Source of the DNA: Monodelphis domestica
Taxonomy: Eukaryota > Chordata > Mammalia > Didelphimorphia > Didelphidae
Direction of reading: 5' to 3'
NCBI RefSeq assembly: GCF_027887165.1
Contig: NC_077228.1
Coordinates: forward strand, 108,822,043 to 108,886,042
DNA length: 64,000 nucleotides
Both the position numbers and the translations under genes were made by a program. Below the pieces are notes generated by a model. The model made no database searches. It saw only the letters and a list, made by a program, of their open reading frames with translations, and was not told the DNA's origin. Position 1 is the first letter of the stretch, and each line of letters begins with the position of its first letter. Positions 34,436-44,990 of the stretch are shown here, one piece after another.

Positions 34436-34885
34436 ATCTTCGAATCCCTCAGTGCCCCTCAGCCCGGTACAAGATGAGAGTTTACAAACAAACAAACAAA
34501 AATGGCCAAAACCAAACCACTCACAACTCCTCTAGCCTCAAACCCGTTAAACCTCTATGTTCTCTTCAGACACACTCTTCCCTCTGGAGTTTCTTCTCTA
34601 TCCACCTTGTTCAGCCTCATTTCTAGGTGCTGGCACCATTTGTAGCCTTGTACAGCCCTGGGGGGTGGCAGGAGACATTTTATTTCCTCAGTTACTCCAG
34701 TGGCAAAGGCTGGGGGAAGAGGCAACTCTCTCCACACAGGATCATAGTACTCAGTTATCTTTGCTTGTGTCACATTCCTTACTAGACCTGAAGCCTTATG
34801 AAGAGCAGGGATCCCATTTGATCTAAATTTTATATCTTCTATATTTTATATGGTCTATATTTTAAATCTTGTTTGTTGAATGGAT
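34436..34885. other. Unassigned sequence
   Basis: Overlapping ORFs on both strands; no domain seen. Confidence 0.3.
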
Positions 34886-35026
34886 AGATATTACCAGGAT
34901 GCCTGCATTTGCAAAACTGGAAGTGCTATATAAATGTTAGCTATTATTATTATTATCCTCATCATCCCATTAGATGCATTAGATGTATGTGAAGATGAAC
35001 TGCAGTAACGAAGCTCATAGCCCATC
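34886..35026 (+). repeat. MIR 3' end plus start of a repeated segment
   Basis: TATATAAATGTTAGCTATTA followed by an ATT run. The same transition recurs at 38456-38490. Confidence 0.6.
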
Positions 35027-35044
35027 CCTGACTGGCTATCTCTT

Positions 35045-35591
35045 TTTTTTTTAATAATATTTTATTTGATCATTTCCAAGCATTATTCATTAAAGACATT
35101 AAAGACATTCCTCCCCGCCACCCCCCATAGCCGACGCGTGATTCCACTGGGTGTCACATGTGTTCTTGATTCGAATCCATTTCTATGTTGTCAATATTTG
35201 CATTAGAGTTTCCTTTAGAGAATCTCTTCTGTCATGTCCCCTCAACCGCTGTTGTCAGGCAGTTGCTTTTCCTCAGTATTTCCACTCCCATAGTTTATCC
35301 TTTGCTTATGCATAGTGTTTTTTCTCCTAGATCCCTGCAGATTGTTCCGGGCCATTACACCACCACCAATGGAGAAGTCCATTACATTCGATTATACCAC
35401 AGTGTATTAATCTCTGTGTACAATGTTCTCCTGGTTCTGCTCCTCTCGCTCTGCATCACTTCCTAGAGGTCGTTCCAGTCTTCATGGAATTCCTCCACTT
35501 TATTATTCCTTTTAGCACAATAGTATTCCATCACCAACATATACCACAATTTGCTCAGCCATTCCCCAATTGATGGGCATCCCCTCGCTTT
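35045..35591 (-). mobile_element. 5'-truncated L1 insertion with 18-bp target duplication
   Basis: Exact repeats CCTGACTGGCTATCTCTT at 35027-35044 and 35592-35609. It starts with poly-T (antisense A-tail), contains TACAATGTTCTCCTGGTTCT and AATAGTATTCCATCACCAAC, and breaks off abruptly at its 5' end. The undamaged duplication marks it as one of the youngest L1 events here. Confidence 0.95.
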
Positions 35592-35621
35592 CCTGACTGG
35601 CTATCTCTTATCTGGGTTCCC

Positions 35622-35980
35622 CACATGGTGTCTACTCCTTGTGTTGGGGGACTTCCTCCATTTCTCTCTCCCTTTTTTATTGTTGCAAAACCCTTACTTT
35701 CTGTTTTAGTAACAACTCTAAGACAGAAGGGCAAGGGCTAGACAAATTGGGAACTTGCTGGGGGTCACACAGTTAGGAAGTGTCTGAGACTAGATTTGAA
35801 CTCAGATCTTCCCAACTCTAAGCCTGGTGCTCTGTCCACTGTGTCATCTAGCTGCCTCCTCCATTTCTCTTGACCTAGAGAAGATGTCTCTCCTTCTTAT
35901 CGCAAGACCTGCCTCTTTTCTTTTTTAATGAAACATTTCCTTGCTGACTTCTTTTACACCAGGTCTTTGTAATTCCCTTC
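35622..35980 (+). repeat. Segment paralogous to 38500-38670, split by a SINE
   Basis: Outside the SINE it shares GTGTCTACTCCTTGTGTTGG, AGATGTCTCTCC, AAGACCTGCCTCTTTTC and CATTTCCTTGCTGACTTC with 38500-38670, in order. Confidence 0.7.
35668..35857 (-). repeat. Type A SINE with 13-bp target duplication
   Basis: CCTCCATTTCTCT is repeated exactly at 35655-35667 and 35858-35870. Confidence 0.92.
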
Positions 35981-35989
35981 TTTTAAAAT

Positions 35990-36119
35990 TAAAATTAAAA
36001 TTTTATAACCTTTACTTTCTGTTTTGGAATCAATATTGTGTATTTGTTCCAAGGCAGAAGAGAGGTAAAGGCTAGGCAATGGGAGTTAAATGACTTGCTC
36101 AGGGTCATACAGCTAGGAA
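35990..36119 (-). repeat. Type A SINE, 3' part (interrupted by solo LTR)
   Basis: AACCTTTACTTTCTGTTTTG through GGGTCATACAGCTAGGAA; continues at 37189 after the LTR. Confidence 0.92.
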
Positions 36120-37188
36120 TGTAAACCTCAAAATTTCTCAGACTTATGAATGTTAGGGGTTTCCCCCATTGGGGAATCTTCTACTTTAAAAAATTCCCTA
36201 GCAGATGGTGAGAACTCTACTTGAGTGTGGGGGCTCCTAGCTATGGGAGTGTCCCTGCTCCACCCTACTTAAGACTGCTTTAGGACAGAAAACTGTTGGC
36301 TAAACAATGAAAGTACTTTGATCCATGCTTATGGAAGGGACAGGAAGTTCTTTGAGTCATGACTGTTTTAGAATTGATACAATGGGATACTAAGTACCTA
36401 TAAAGGTGGGGCAACTTGTAAACTACTTAAACCTAAAAGGGTGATAACTTATTCAGAGTTTTTTTCTTAATGAAATTTGACGACACAGCAGCATTTTTTC
36501 CTGACTTACTAAAGAGATTAAAAATACTCACCTGTGAATTCAAAATGGGTGGTCCTTTAGAAACATCTACAGTGATTGGTAGATGTAAGGACTTAGGGGA
36601 GGTGACAGAGGAAATTTTGCCCTTAAAAATAAGAGCTTGGATCTCATTCAGGGATCTCAATTTCTGACTCTCATTCTGAAGGAGAGCTCCTTGAGGAGCT
36701 CCTCTGAGGGGCTCTGTCCCTCTGGGGTAGGAGCTCTGGAGGCTCTTGAGAGAGGCCCTTTGAGACAATCTCTGGCTGGAAGACTCTTCGAGGAAGGATG
36801 CTGGCCTGGTGTCACTAGTATCCTTGTTTAGTCAGACCTTGTGGTGAGTGTTAAAAAACTGACTGATTTCTCTTTTAAGACTCAGGTCTAGGCCATATTG
36901 GCTTGAGGCCCTTCATGCTTATTCCTTTCTTACTCTCTCTCTCTCTTTCTTTGATTACTCATTGTATTGTTCATTAAAATTTCTATAAAACCCAATTGAC
37001 TTGGGTATTTGAATAATTGGGAATATTTCCCTGGCGACCACCTTATATTTGATTTTAAACCCAAGACACTGTAGTGAAACATATTTCTGCGGTCAAATTT
37101 ACTCACCCTCTCTTATATCTATCACAATTTATATCTTCCACTATTTTAATCACTACAGTTTAAGACCTCAACCATTTTAAATCTCACA
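36120..37188 (+). mobile_element. Solo LTR of an ERV1-like endogenous retrovirus, copy 2
   Basis: TGTAAACC to TCTCACA, with exact 4-bp target duplication GGAA (36116-36119 and 37189-37192) inside a type A SINE. TATAAAG lies at 36399-36405 and ATTAAA at 36973-36978, giving a U3-R-U5-like layout. It is colinear with copy 1 over its whole length apart from copy 1's two extra segments. No internal retroviral sequence. Confidence 0.88.
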
Positions 37189-37272
37189 GGAAGTGTCTAA
37201 GGCTACATTTGAACTCAGACCTCCCATCTCTAGGCCTGGTTCTCAATCCACTGAGCTACCCAACTGCCCCCT
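37189..37272 (-). repeat. Type A SINE, 5' part
   Basis: GGAAGTGTCTAAGGCTACAT to GAGCTACCCAACTGCCCCC completes the SINE begun at 35990. Confidence 0.92.
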
Positions 37273-37379
37273 GTGATTCCCTGTTTTAATGGGGCAGCAA
37301 ATAGATCTGTGTCCCAATGAGTGTGGATGTAGAGAGCTAATAGGATTCTGTTCAAGAAGCAACATGAGTGGGGAAAGCC

Positions 37380-37505
37380 TTGAACGGATAGAACAAAGTC
37401 TTGAGTTCTGATCCTGGATCAGCTTTGCTATGCTGTGTGAAATGGAGCAGGCCACTTTGCTGTTGCCCTGGACCTCAGTGCTTTCATTTATAACTTGAGG
37501 AGGCC
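37380..37505 (+). repeat. MIR-like fragment
   Basis: CTGTGTGAAATGGAGCAGGC and CTCAGTGCTTTCATTTATAA in MIR order; weak. Confidence 0.45.
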
Positions 37506-38165
37506 ACCGAATGTCTCATCTCGCTGCACCTGGGTAATGTGGAGTAGAAAAGAGCTCAAAGATGTAGAAATTTGATGGAATAAAATTGCTACAGAAAACC
37601 AGTATCTTATTCGCTGTAATAGGGAAAAGGATGACAATAGCATTCCTTTCCAGCTTCCAAATGTCCCAAGCTGCCATGCAGGTGCCTCCGTGAGTGGACC
37701 TGGCCGCCCCTTCTGGATGGATCCTTCTCTCCCTTCCTCCCCACCCCAGAACAATCTCTCTTCCTTTCAGAAAGTCCCCAGACTAGTGAGCTGCTGTTTA
37801 TCAGCTGCAGGAAAAAAGATGCTGTTGGGGAGATTTTTGTCTTGCTAAGGCATTCCATGGGGAATGGCCAATTAGAGCCCAACTCGGTGAGATGCATCAC
37901 TGTCAGCCTTGCTAGGTCCTACCTGGCTCTCCATCAAGCCTGCCTGCCTGCCTGCATCCTTTCTTGGACTGGAACAGTTTCATGCGGGAGAAGGGAAGGG
38001 GGATGGAGAAGGAGGCAGTTCTATTTGGGACCTAGGAACTCTCTTTTATCCAGGGCCATGGGAACTGGGCTGAGGGAGACCCTGGGTAATTGAGATCCAC
38101 AGACTTAATCTAAGCAAGGTTTTTTTTTTCCTGTTAGCTTAAAAGAAGCAATTTAAAATTTGTCC
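37506..38165. other. Unique sequence; candidate conserved non-coding element
   Basis: No repeat signature for about 650 bp. 37506-37690 is the most even in composition. The ORFs in it are unremarkable. Confidence 0.35.
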
Positions 38166-38169
38166 TTTC

Positions 38170-38490
38170 TTTTCTTTTCCTTTTAAGCTAAATATTTGGA
38201 TTCTGCCACTTAACTACTTGGGTAGTGGTAGGGGCTGGACAGGTCACTTAATCCCTTTGGCCTCTAGTCTACTCATATGTAAAATGGGGATAATACCCAA
38301 ATACTCATATGCATGACGCTGAGCAAGTCATTTAATCTGTCTGTCTCATGTATAAAATGAGGATAATAATAAAACCTACTAATAGGGCTAGTGTAAGGAC
38401 CAAATGAGTTTATGCATATATAGATGTATATAAAACATATTTTGCAAACCTTAAATGCTATATGAATGTTAGCTATTATTATTATTATAT
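38170..38490 (+). repeat. MIR pieces
   Basis: CTGGACAGGTCACTTAATCC, TATGTAAAATGGGGATAATA, TAAAATGAGGATAATAATAA and AATGCTATATGAATGTTAGC. Confidence 0.75.
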
Positions 38491-38499
38491 ACCTACAAT

Positions 38500-38670
38500 C
38501 TTGGGTGGCTTTTATCCATGTCCCCCCATAAGATGTCTACTCATTGTCTTGGGGGATGTCCTCCATTTCTCTTGGCATAGGGCAGATGTCTCATTCTTTT
38601 TCCAAGACCTGCCTATTTTTTTTTCAGCTAGACATTTCCTTGATGACTTCCTTCACACTAGTTCTTTATA
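38500..38670 (+). repeat. Segment paralogous to 35622-35980
   Basis: ATGTCTACTCATTGTCTTGG, CCTCCATTTCTCTTGGC and AAGACCTGCCTATTTTT align with the earlier copy, here without SINE or L1. Confidence 0.7.
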
Positions 38671-38674
38671 ATTC

Positions 38675-38800
38675 TTGATTAGTAAGCTGTGTGACCCTGG
38701 ACAAGTCACTTAACCCTCATTGCCTAGCTCTTACCACCCTTCTGCCTTAGTATTGACTCCAAGACAGAAGGTTGTAAAAATAAATTTGCAAGCTAAAAAA
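38675..38800 (+). repeat. Type A SINE, 3' part
   Basis: GCTGTGTGACCCTGGACAAG to CAAGACAGAAGGTTGTAAAA; 5'-truncated. Confidence 0.85.
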
Positions 38801-38954
38801 TAAAATATTTAGATGGAAAAACTGTTCCAATATAGGTTCAAAACTTTAAAAAAACTGTTTAACTTGTCAATCAGGTTCAAACTATTCAGACACTTTTGAT
38901 AGAGGTAATCAAAAGTATCCTCAGTGATGGTTTAAAAAAAATCTTGATTTGTAA

Positions 38955-39215
38955 TGGGGCAGCTAGGTGGTGTAGTGGAAATAGTTCTGAGCCTGGTGTT
39001 AGGAAGACCTGAGTTCAAATTTGACTTCAGACACTTATTAGCTGTGTGACCCTGGGCAAGTCTCTTAAACTTGTTTGCCTCAGTTCCTCATCTGTAAAAT
39101 GGAAAAATATGGAGAAGGAAATGGCAAACCACTCCATTTTTTTTTTTGCCAAGAAAACCCCAAATAGGGTCATGAAGATTCAGACACGACTGAACAGCAA
39201 CAATTTGTAATGAGG
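38955..39215 (+). repeat. Type B SINE
   Basis: GGGGCAGCTAGGTGGTGTAG to TTCAGACACGACTGAACAGC; full length. Confidence 0.93.
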
Positions 39216-39224
39216 GATGTGCTA

Positions 39225-39740
39225 AATGGGGATGATAATATCCATAATACAAAGGGAAGCGTACTTAGAGCTCTAGAACCTTGGCTCTGGTGTCAGTGGC
39301 CTTGGGTTAGACCCTATTGTCTTCATGCCTGACTGGCACTTCACCATTCTGGGTCTTGGTTTCCCCAACACTACAATGAAGAGGTCGGACAGTAGTAGAT
39401 GGCATCTGAGATGCCTTCAAGCTCTTTGTCCATGGTGTCTCACTGGGTTGTTGTGAGGAGATAAATTGGTGATGTTGAATGTGTTAGGCAAACAGCATTA
39501 TTATCGTTATTGTTATTCTCCCCTCTCTGGGAGATGTTGATGGAGCCAACAATATCTTATACATATCTTCCTTTAAGGTTTGCAAAAGTGCTTTCCCCAC
39601 AAGAGCTCTATAAAGTAGGTTAGAATGAAATCCTAGTTTTGTAGATGAGGATCAGAGCAGCTAATTACTTGCCCAGGGGCGCAAACCTAACAAGAATCTG
39701 AAGCTGGTCCTTCTCCTGCCTCCAAGCCCAGGGCTCGTTG
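39225..39740 (+). repeat. MIR pieces
   Basis: GGTTTCCCCAACACTACAAT, TTGTGAGGAGATAAATTGGT, AAAGTGCTTTCCCCACAAG and ATTACTTGCCCAGGGGCGCA. Confidence 0.6.
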
Positions 39741-41080
39741 CACTGTCCCATGCTGTTGGACAGGAAAATAACCAGGAGGTGAGTTGAAGCTACCTGGCAT
39801 CCATCAGCTGCTGGACAGGGGAAGTGGCCAGTGCCTCTTATGGGCATACTCTTTAGCCTAAAGATAAGCCTTTCTTCTCTAGGCTTTTTGATTATGAATC
39901 CCAGCAAAACCCCAATCTTCCTGGGGAAGAGGGCCTGCCTTCCCTATTTTTTGTGAGTGGATCCTTTCCTCCCACGCTCCCTTCTTTCTTTCATCCTGGA
40001 TGCTTATTCAACAGAACTTTTCCTCCTTGCAGGTGGAGGGTCTTGGCTAGGCTTCTTTCCTTTCTTCCCTCTCTTCTGTGCCCCCACCTTTCTGCAAGCT
40101 GCTGATGACATCAATTCTGCCAGCAGCAGGAGCTATAATTTGGGGGGCGGCCCTCCCCTGGCGTTTGTTTTACTCATTTCCTTGAAAACCCTCATTTTCA
40201 CTGTTACCACCCAGGCCAGCTGGAGGGCATGACTCATCCGGAGGTTGATCGAGTTCAGATTAGAAATGGAGACCTTGAGAAGGAAGCATCTGGAAGGAGA
40301 GGGGCAAAGGACCTGCTGAGCTGGGCCAGAAACCCTAGGATCCAGGTTTCTTTTTCCTCTGATGAAATGCCAGAGGGTCCTGGAGAAGCCCTTCATTCTA
40401 AAGGGCAGCTCCATTCACCTTCTGCTTTCTGGGGGGTATTGGGAGATGGAAGGACACAATGAGATGGCTTCTGCCCCAACCTAAGGTACAGGAGATCAAG
40501 CCCCCTCCTTTTGGGCTCCACATTTCCATCCCCATGCTGGTGGCTAGGCAGGCACCACACCTACCACTCACGTAGGCAATCATGGCAGAGAAGGAAATAG
40601 ATGGTAACTCAGCAAAAGACCTTAAGCTCCTATCTGAAGCTGAATTTTCAATTCCCAGCATCACAGGAGAAAGGATGTAAGTCTGATCTTCCCTCCCTCC
40701 CTTGGCTATATGTTTTGTTACTTTTCTTCCAAGCCTTCCCTTGAGGTTCATCTTAACCTAGTTTCACCTGAATTAAAAATTGGTGTGCAGAAGAGCCCAG
40801 GCAAATTTACTTGGTTGGGGCTCACGCTCTGCTCTGTCCCCCCAACCCTCGGCATCACTTTCTCCTCTCCCCAACTATCTCCTCTCCCCAGAATAGGTTT
40901 TGCTCATGAGAATTGTTAGTGTCCATCCCTCCCATTCCCCCAAGTCACTGTGCATTTATTTTGGTCGTATCTCTCATTTACGAATGGGTAAATTCATTTC
41001 CCCCTAGAACAGCAGAAGCTTCTTTAGCTAAAGGGCTCTCTCACATTTGCATTAGTATCTTTGCTAGCACAGGCACATGT
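39741..41080. other. Mostly unique sequence; candidate element at 40100-40260
   Basis: No repeats recognised. 40100-40260 is compact, with CCGG and CGG CpGs and an AP-1-type TGACTCA at 40230-40236. Overlapping ORFs on both strands show no domain. Confidence 0.35.
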
Positions 41081-41082
41081 TG

Positions 41083-41340
41083 TTGCCATCGTCATTTTTC
41101 AGTTGTGCCTGACTCTTTATTACCCCATTTGGGGTTTTTTATTGGCAGAGATACTGGAATGGTGTGCCATTTCCTTCTCCAGCTCATTGTACAGATGAGG
41201 AAACTGAGGCAAATAAGGTTAAAGATTTGCTCAGAGTCACACAGTCACTAAGTGTCTGAGATTAGATTTGAACTCAGGTCTTCCTGATTCCTGGCCCAGC
41301 ACTCTATCCACTGGGACACACAGCTGACCCACGGATACAT
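41083..41340 (-). repeat. Type B SINE
   Basis: CATCGTCATTTTTCAGTTGT start (antisense tail), GTGCCATTTCCTTCTCCAGC and CACACAGCTGACCC head. Confidence 0.9.
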
Positions 41341-41374
41341 AGTGGTCACCTAGTAAATGATGGTTGTTTAATGA

Positions 41375-41525
41375 TTTTTTTAAGCCTTTACCTTCTGTCT
41401 TAGAATCAATACTATGTGTTGCTCCAAGGCAGAAGAGCAGTAAGGGCTAGACAGTGGGAGTTAAGTGATTTGCCCAGGATCACGCACCAGATCTGAACTC
41501 GTCGCCTACCGAGACACCCTGCTTC
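41375..41525 (-). repeat. Type A SINE, 3' part
   Basis: AAGCCTTTACCTTCTGTCTT to GTGATTTGCCCAGGATCACG; the head is lost. Confidence 0.85.
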
Positions 41526-41609
41526 CCCCTGTTGAATGGTCTTCTAATAGAAAATCCAATAGAATACACAATTTCTGCAGAAGCCCCTCTACTCCCAGTC
41601 TTTCCTTTT

Positions 41610-41830
41610 CCTCTCATAATAACAATTGGCATTTATGTATTCCTTTCAAGGTTGCCAAGTGCTTTGCATACATTAGGAATCTGAAACCACATCATGATGC
41701 CATGAAGAAACAATAGCAGGTATTATTAGCTTCATATGAAGAAATAGAATCTCCAAGAAATTAAGTGACTCGTCCATGGTCATTCAGTTAGTGAACATTG
41801 GCGCAGGATTTGAACCCAGGATTTATAGCA
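41610..41830 (+). repeat. MIR
   Basis: CAATTGGCATTTATGTATTC, GCCAAGTGCTTTGCATACAT and TGGCGCAGGATTTGAACCCA. Confidence 0.75.
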
Positions 41831-42105
41831 GGGTATATAAATAATATAGGGAGGAATCAGTGAAAAAGGGAAGTCTAAGTCTCTCCTCCCAGACAGAGAG
41901 GAAATAGGTCTCTTGCATTTTTTCATTGCCCATGTTAAGTTTATTTCTATCCAAATAGATTCCACTTCCCTGACCACTCAGTTTCTGTCTCCAGTTAGGG
42001 CAGCTGACTTCTCTGGAGTGGGGGCTGGGAGTCCATTAGAATGTAGCCTTCTGGGTCTCCTTAGACCTCAAATAGCACTTAAAAGACGTATAACTCTGAA
42101 TAGAG
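41831..42105. other. Unassigned sequence
   Basis: Nothing recognised. Confidence 0.3.
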
Positions 42106-42109
42106 CAGT

Positions 42110-42285
42110 CCTATGGTATCCAGAGTCCATCTAGTCCAACCCTCTCATTTTATAGATGAGGAACCTGAGGTCCAGGCAGTTTAAGGACTTTACCCTAGTC
42201 CACTAGGGTAGTAAATACATACCTGGAATTCAAAGCCAGGACCTCTGTCTTCAAGCTCAATGTTCTTTCCATTGGGCAATGCTTA
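42110..42285. repeat. Core-SINE-like repeat
   Basis: CCATCTAGTCCAACCCTCTC and TTTTATAGATGAGGAACCTG, then a GGACCTCTGTCTTC end. Confidence 0.6.
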
Positions 42286-42299
42286 TAGTTATCTATGTG

Positions 42300-42840
42300 G
42301 GTGTCCTAGCCCCTACTAGCGTATAAGCATTTTGAGGTCAGGAACTAGGTTATAGCTATGCTCCCTATGAAGAAAAAAATGTCGAACATTAGACTTGTCC
42401 AACTACAGCTTGGAGCCTAACCAGGTTATCAAAGTAGGCAGACTTTTTCATTTTTGGTTTTGTATCCTCAGTGCTTGGTACGTTGCCTTACAGAGAGCAG
42501 ACACCGAAGAACCGCCATTTAAATTGACCTGAGTTGTTCTTCCTCGTGTGGTTTTGTCCATGGACACTAAAGGAAGGAAGTTCGCTGTCTTCAGAAGTGT
42601 TGAAACTGAGGCTGGAGGACCCACCACTTGCCAGGGATTATATAGAGAGGAATCCTAGACTGGGTCGGAGTTTGGACTAGGGGACCCATAAGATCCTTTC
42701 TTCTCCTAAAAGTTCCAGGTCCTCATTTCCCCCCACTAGATGGCAAGCTCTCTGAGGTCAAGGACTATGTCATTCTCTTTTCTGTTCTTAGCACAGTGCT
42801 TTGTACACAGTAGATAGCTAATAAATATTTTTTGGTTGAA
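42300..42840 (+). repeat. Two or three L2 tail fragments
   Basis: 42750-42840 has GATGGCAAGCTCTCTGAGGT and CTTAGCACAGTGCTTTGTAC. A weaker copy ends near 42500. Confidence 0.6.
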
Positions 42841-42841
42841 G

Positions 42842-43160
42842 GACAAAAGGGAATACACATTTGTTAAGCATCTACTATACACCAGGCACTGAGCTAAACC
42901 CTTTACAAATATTATCTCATTTGATCCTCACAACAACCCTGGGAGGTAGGTTATTATTAGGATTATTTTATTATAACATAATGTTTATATCATGATAGAA
43001 TAGATATGATTATATTATTATTATCCTCATTTTTGTTGTTGAGGAAACTGAGGTAAGCACAGGTTAAGTAACCTGCCCAGGGTCATACACCTGGTATCTG
43101 AGGTTGGATTTGAACTCAGATCTTTCTGACTTCAAGTCCAGTGGTCCACTATTATATTTC
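42842..43160 (+). repeat. MIR, nearly full length with AT-rich insertion
   Basis: AAGCATCTACTATACACCAG, CTCACAACAACCCTGGGAGG and GTCATACACCTGGTATCTGA, with an ATTAT-rich expansion at 42951-43025. Confidence 0.85.
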
Positions 43161-43204
43161 TTAAAGAATTGCTGGGCACTGAGTAGGAACTTGATAAACA
43201 TTTT

Positions 43205-43330
43205 CTCACTGTGATTCTATTCAATCAATCAATGAGCATTTATTGGACACCTACGTCCCAGGCACTGGGGAGACAAAGCACAATGGATTGGTTCTTGCTT
43301 TTAAGGAGTTTATGTTTTGTTGATTAATGA
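43205..43330 (+). repeat. MIR3-like repeat
   Basis: CAATGAGCATTTATTGGACA, CCCAGGCACTGGGGAGACAA and TTTTAAGGAGTTTATGTTTT. Confidence 0.6.
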
Positions 43331-43392
43331 TATAATATAGTTGAGGAATATGGATAGATTACTATTATATGTATATATTTTAAAAATTAAAT

Positions 43393-43590
43393 AAAAAAAC
43401 TTTTACCTTCTGTCTTAGAATCAATACTGTGTATTAGTTCTGAGGCAGAAGAGAGGTAAGGGCTGGGAAATAGGAGTTAAGTGACTTGCCCAAGGTCACA
43501 CAGCTAGGAAATGTCTGAAGCCAAATTTGAACCCCAAACCTCCCATTTTGGGGCTTTGCTTTCAATTCACTGAGCTACTTCACAGCCCCC
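43393..43590 (-). repeat. Type A SINE
   Basis: AAACTTTTACCTTCTGTCTT to GAGCTACTTCACAGCCCCC. Confidence 0.9.
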
Positions 43591-43599
43591 AATAGATGG

Positions 43600-44990
43600 C
43601 TGTAATAGATACCTCTTTCTCTAGTTGTGACCTGGTGTGCATATGTTGATCAGAATTCATAAGTTCAAGGGAGTAATACGTTTTGTTAAATCCTGCAGAC
43701 CACTTAAAGTTCTATACCGATGTCTCTGACATCATTATGTAGAGAAGATTTTAAGTTTTCTGAAATAATTTCAGTAGAACTTAGATTCTGACGAGTCCTA
43801 CAAAGACAGAAAGGTTTTGAATATGCTTCAAGAATGTTATTGTGGCTCTGTTACCCAAGAATTACCCTAGCTAAATGTAACTGGAGCCATGTCTGGTTGT
43901 ATACAAAGCTGTCCTTTCCACTTCTGGCTGGCCACATGTACATGACTCAACACTGAGGGGGTTGGCACTTTGAGATGACCAGGGAGTTACCTTATTAGCC
44001 AATGGGTAGGAAGAGCTGATGGCTTGGTGACTATTTAAAGGGAAGTGACATCATCCTCAGGACTCTCTTCTCTTCTGACTTCATATCATGTCAGGACTAT
44101 TTTACACACTTTCCTGCAGGGTAGGAAAAGATGGCTTGCCTTACTCTCTCACTTCAGTTTCCATGTGTCTATAAACACATGGTGTCTAAAGCAAATGTCC
44201 TGCTTAGGCAAGTCTGAGTCTGGATTATAGGCTGCCTCTTTTGTGTTTGTTTTTTCTTAATCTTAAGTAAATAAGGATCTGTCTCAGGATGGATCTATCC
44301 AGGGTAGTTGGGTGGCTCAGTGGATAGAGAACTAGGTTAAATTTGGCCTCAAACAATTCCTAACTGTGTGATCCTGGGCAAGTCACTTACCCTCCATTGC
44401 TTAGCCTTTTCTACTCTTCTGCTTTGAAACCAATACTCAGTATTGATTTTTAAGAGAGAAGATAAGGGTCTTTAAAAAAATGGATTTATCCAGACTTGGG
44501 ACTGACCTTGTATGTTCAATATATCTGGAGGTCCTTGATTTTTTTTGGGGGGGGTCAAAGTGACTGGTAGCAAAAGGAAGGAGTTTTGAGAAACTACTCG
44601 TGTTCTTAAAGGAGACAACTACCAGTGAGAGGATTGACCCAAGTCTGGCTCATTTTGCCAGATGACTTAAACTAGGAGTTGTTTGGGCAGTGCCGAGCTA
44701 GTGTGAAATCTGGAATGCCTAATTAATAGATCCACAAGGTACTTTATGTTCCCATAAGGTTTTAATGAGGACTAGCCTCCCAAGAGAATGTAAATGTAAA
44801 TAATAAATTGTTATTGAGTCCTGTTTTAAGTCATTCTGCCAATGTTTGCCTTCAATACTTTCGGCATTTCTTTTGTGTGTGGGAAATAAATATCTGTCCC
44901 ATACCTGATGCAAATTACTCCATACTTCTCACTTTGGGGAGACCCTAGAAGAGGAGCCACAAAGTCAGAACTTTAAACAATTCGTCCTTA
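43600..44990 (+). other. LTR-like or promoter-like sequence, family unknown
   Basis: GCCAATGG (CCAAT at 43999-44003) is followed 29 bp later by a TATA-like TATTTAAAG (44032-44040), then AATAAATTG near 44801 and AAATAAATATC near 44886. This resembles a U3-R layout, but I could not define TG/CA ends or a target duplication. A type A SINE interrupts it. Confidence 0.35.
44303..44479 (+). repeat. Type A SINE with 14-bp target duplication
   Basis: ATGGATCTATCCAG (44289-44302) and ATGGATTTATCCAG (44480-44493). It is slightly shortened near the internal promoter box. Confidence 0.9.
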
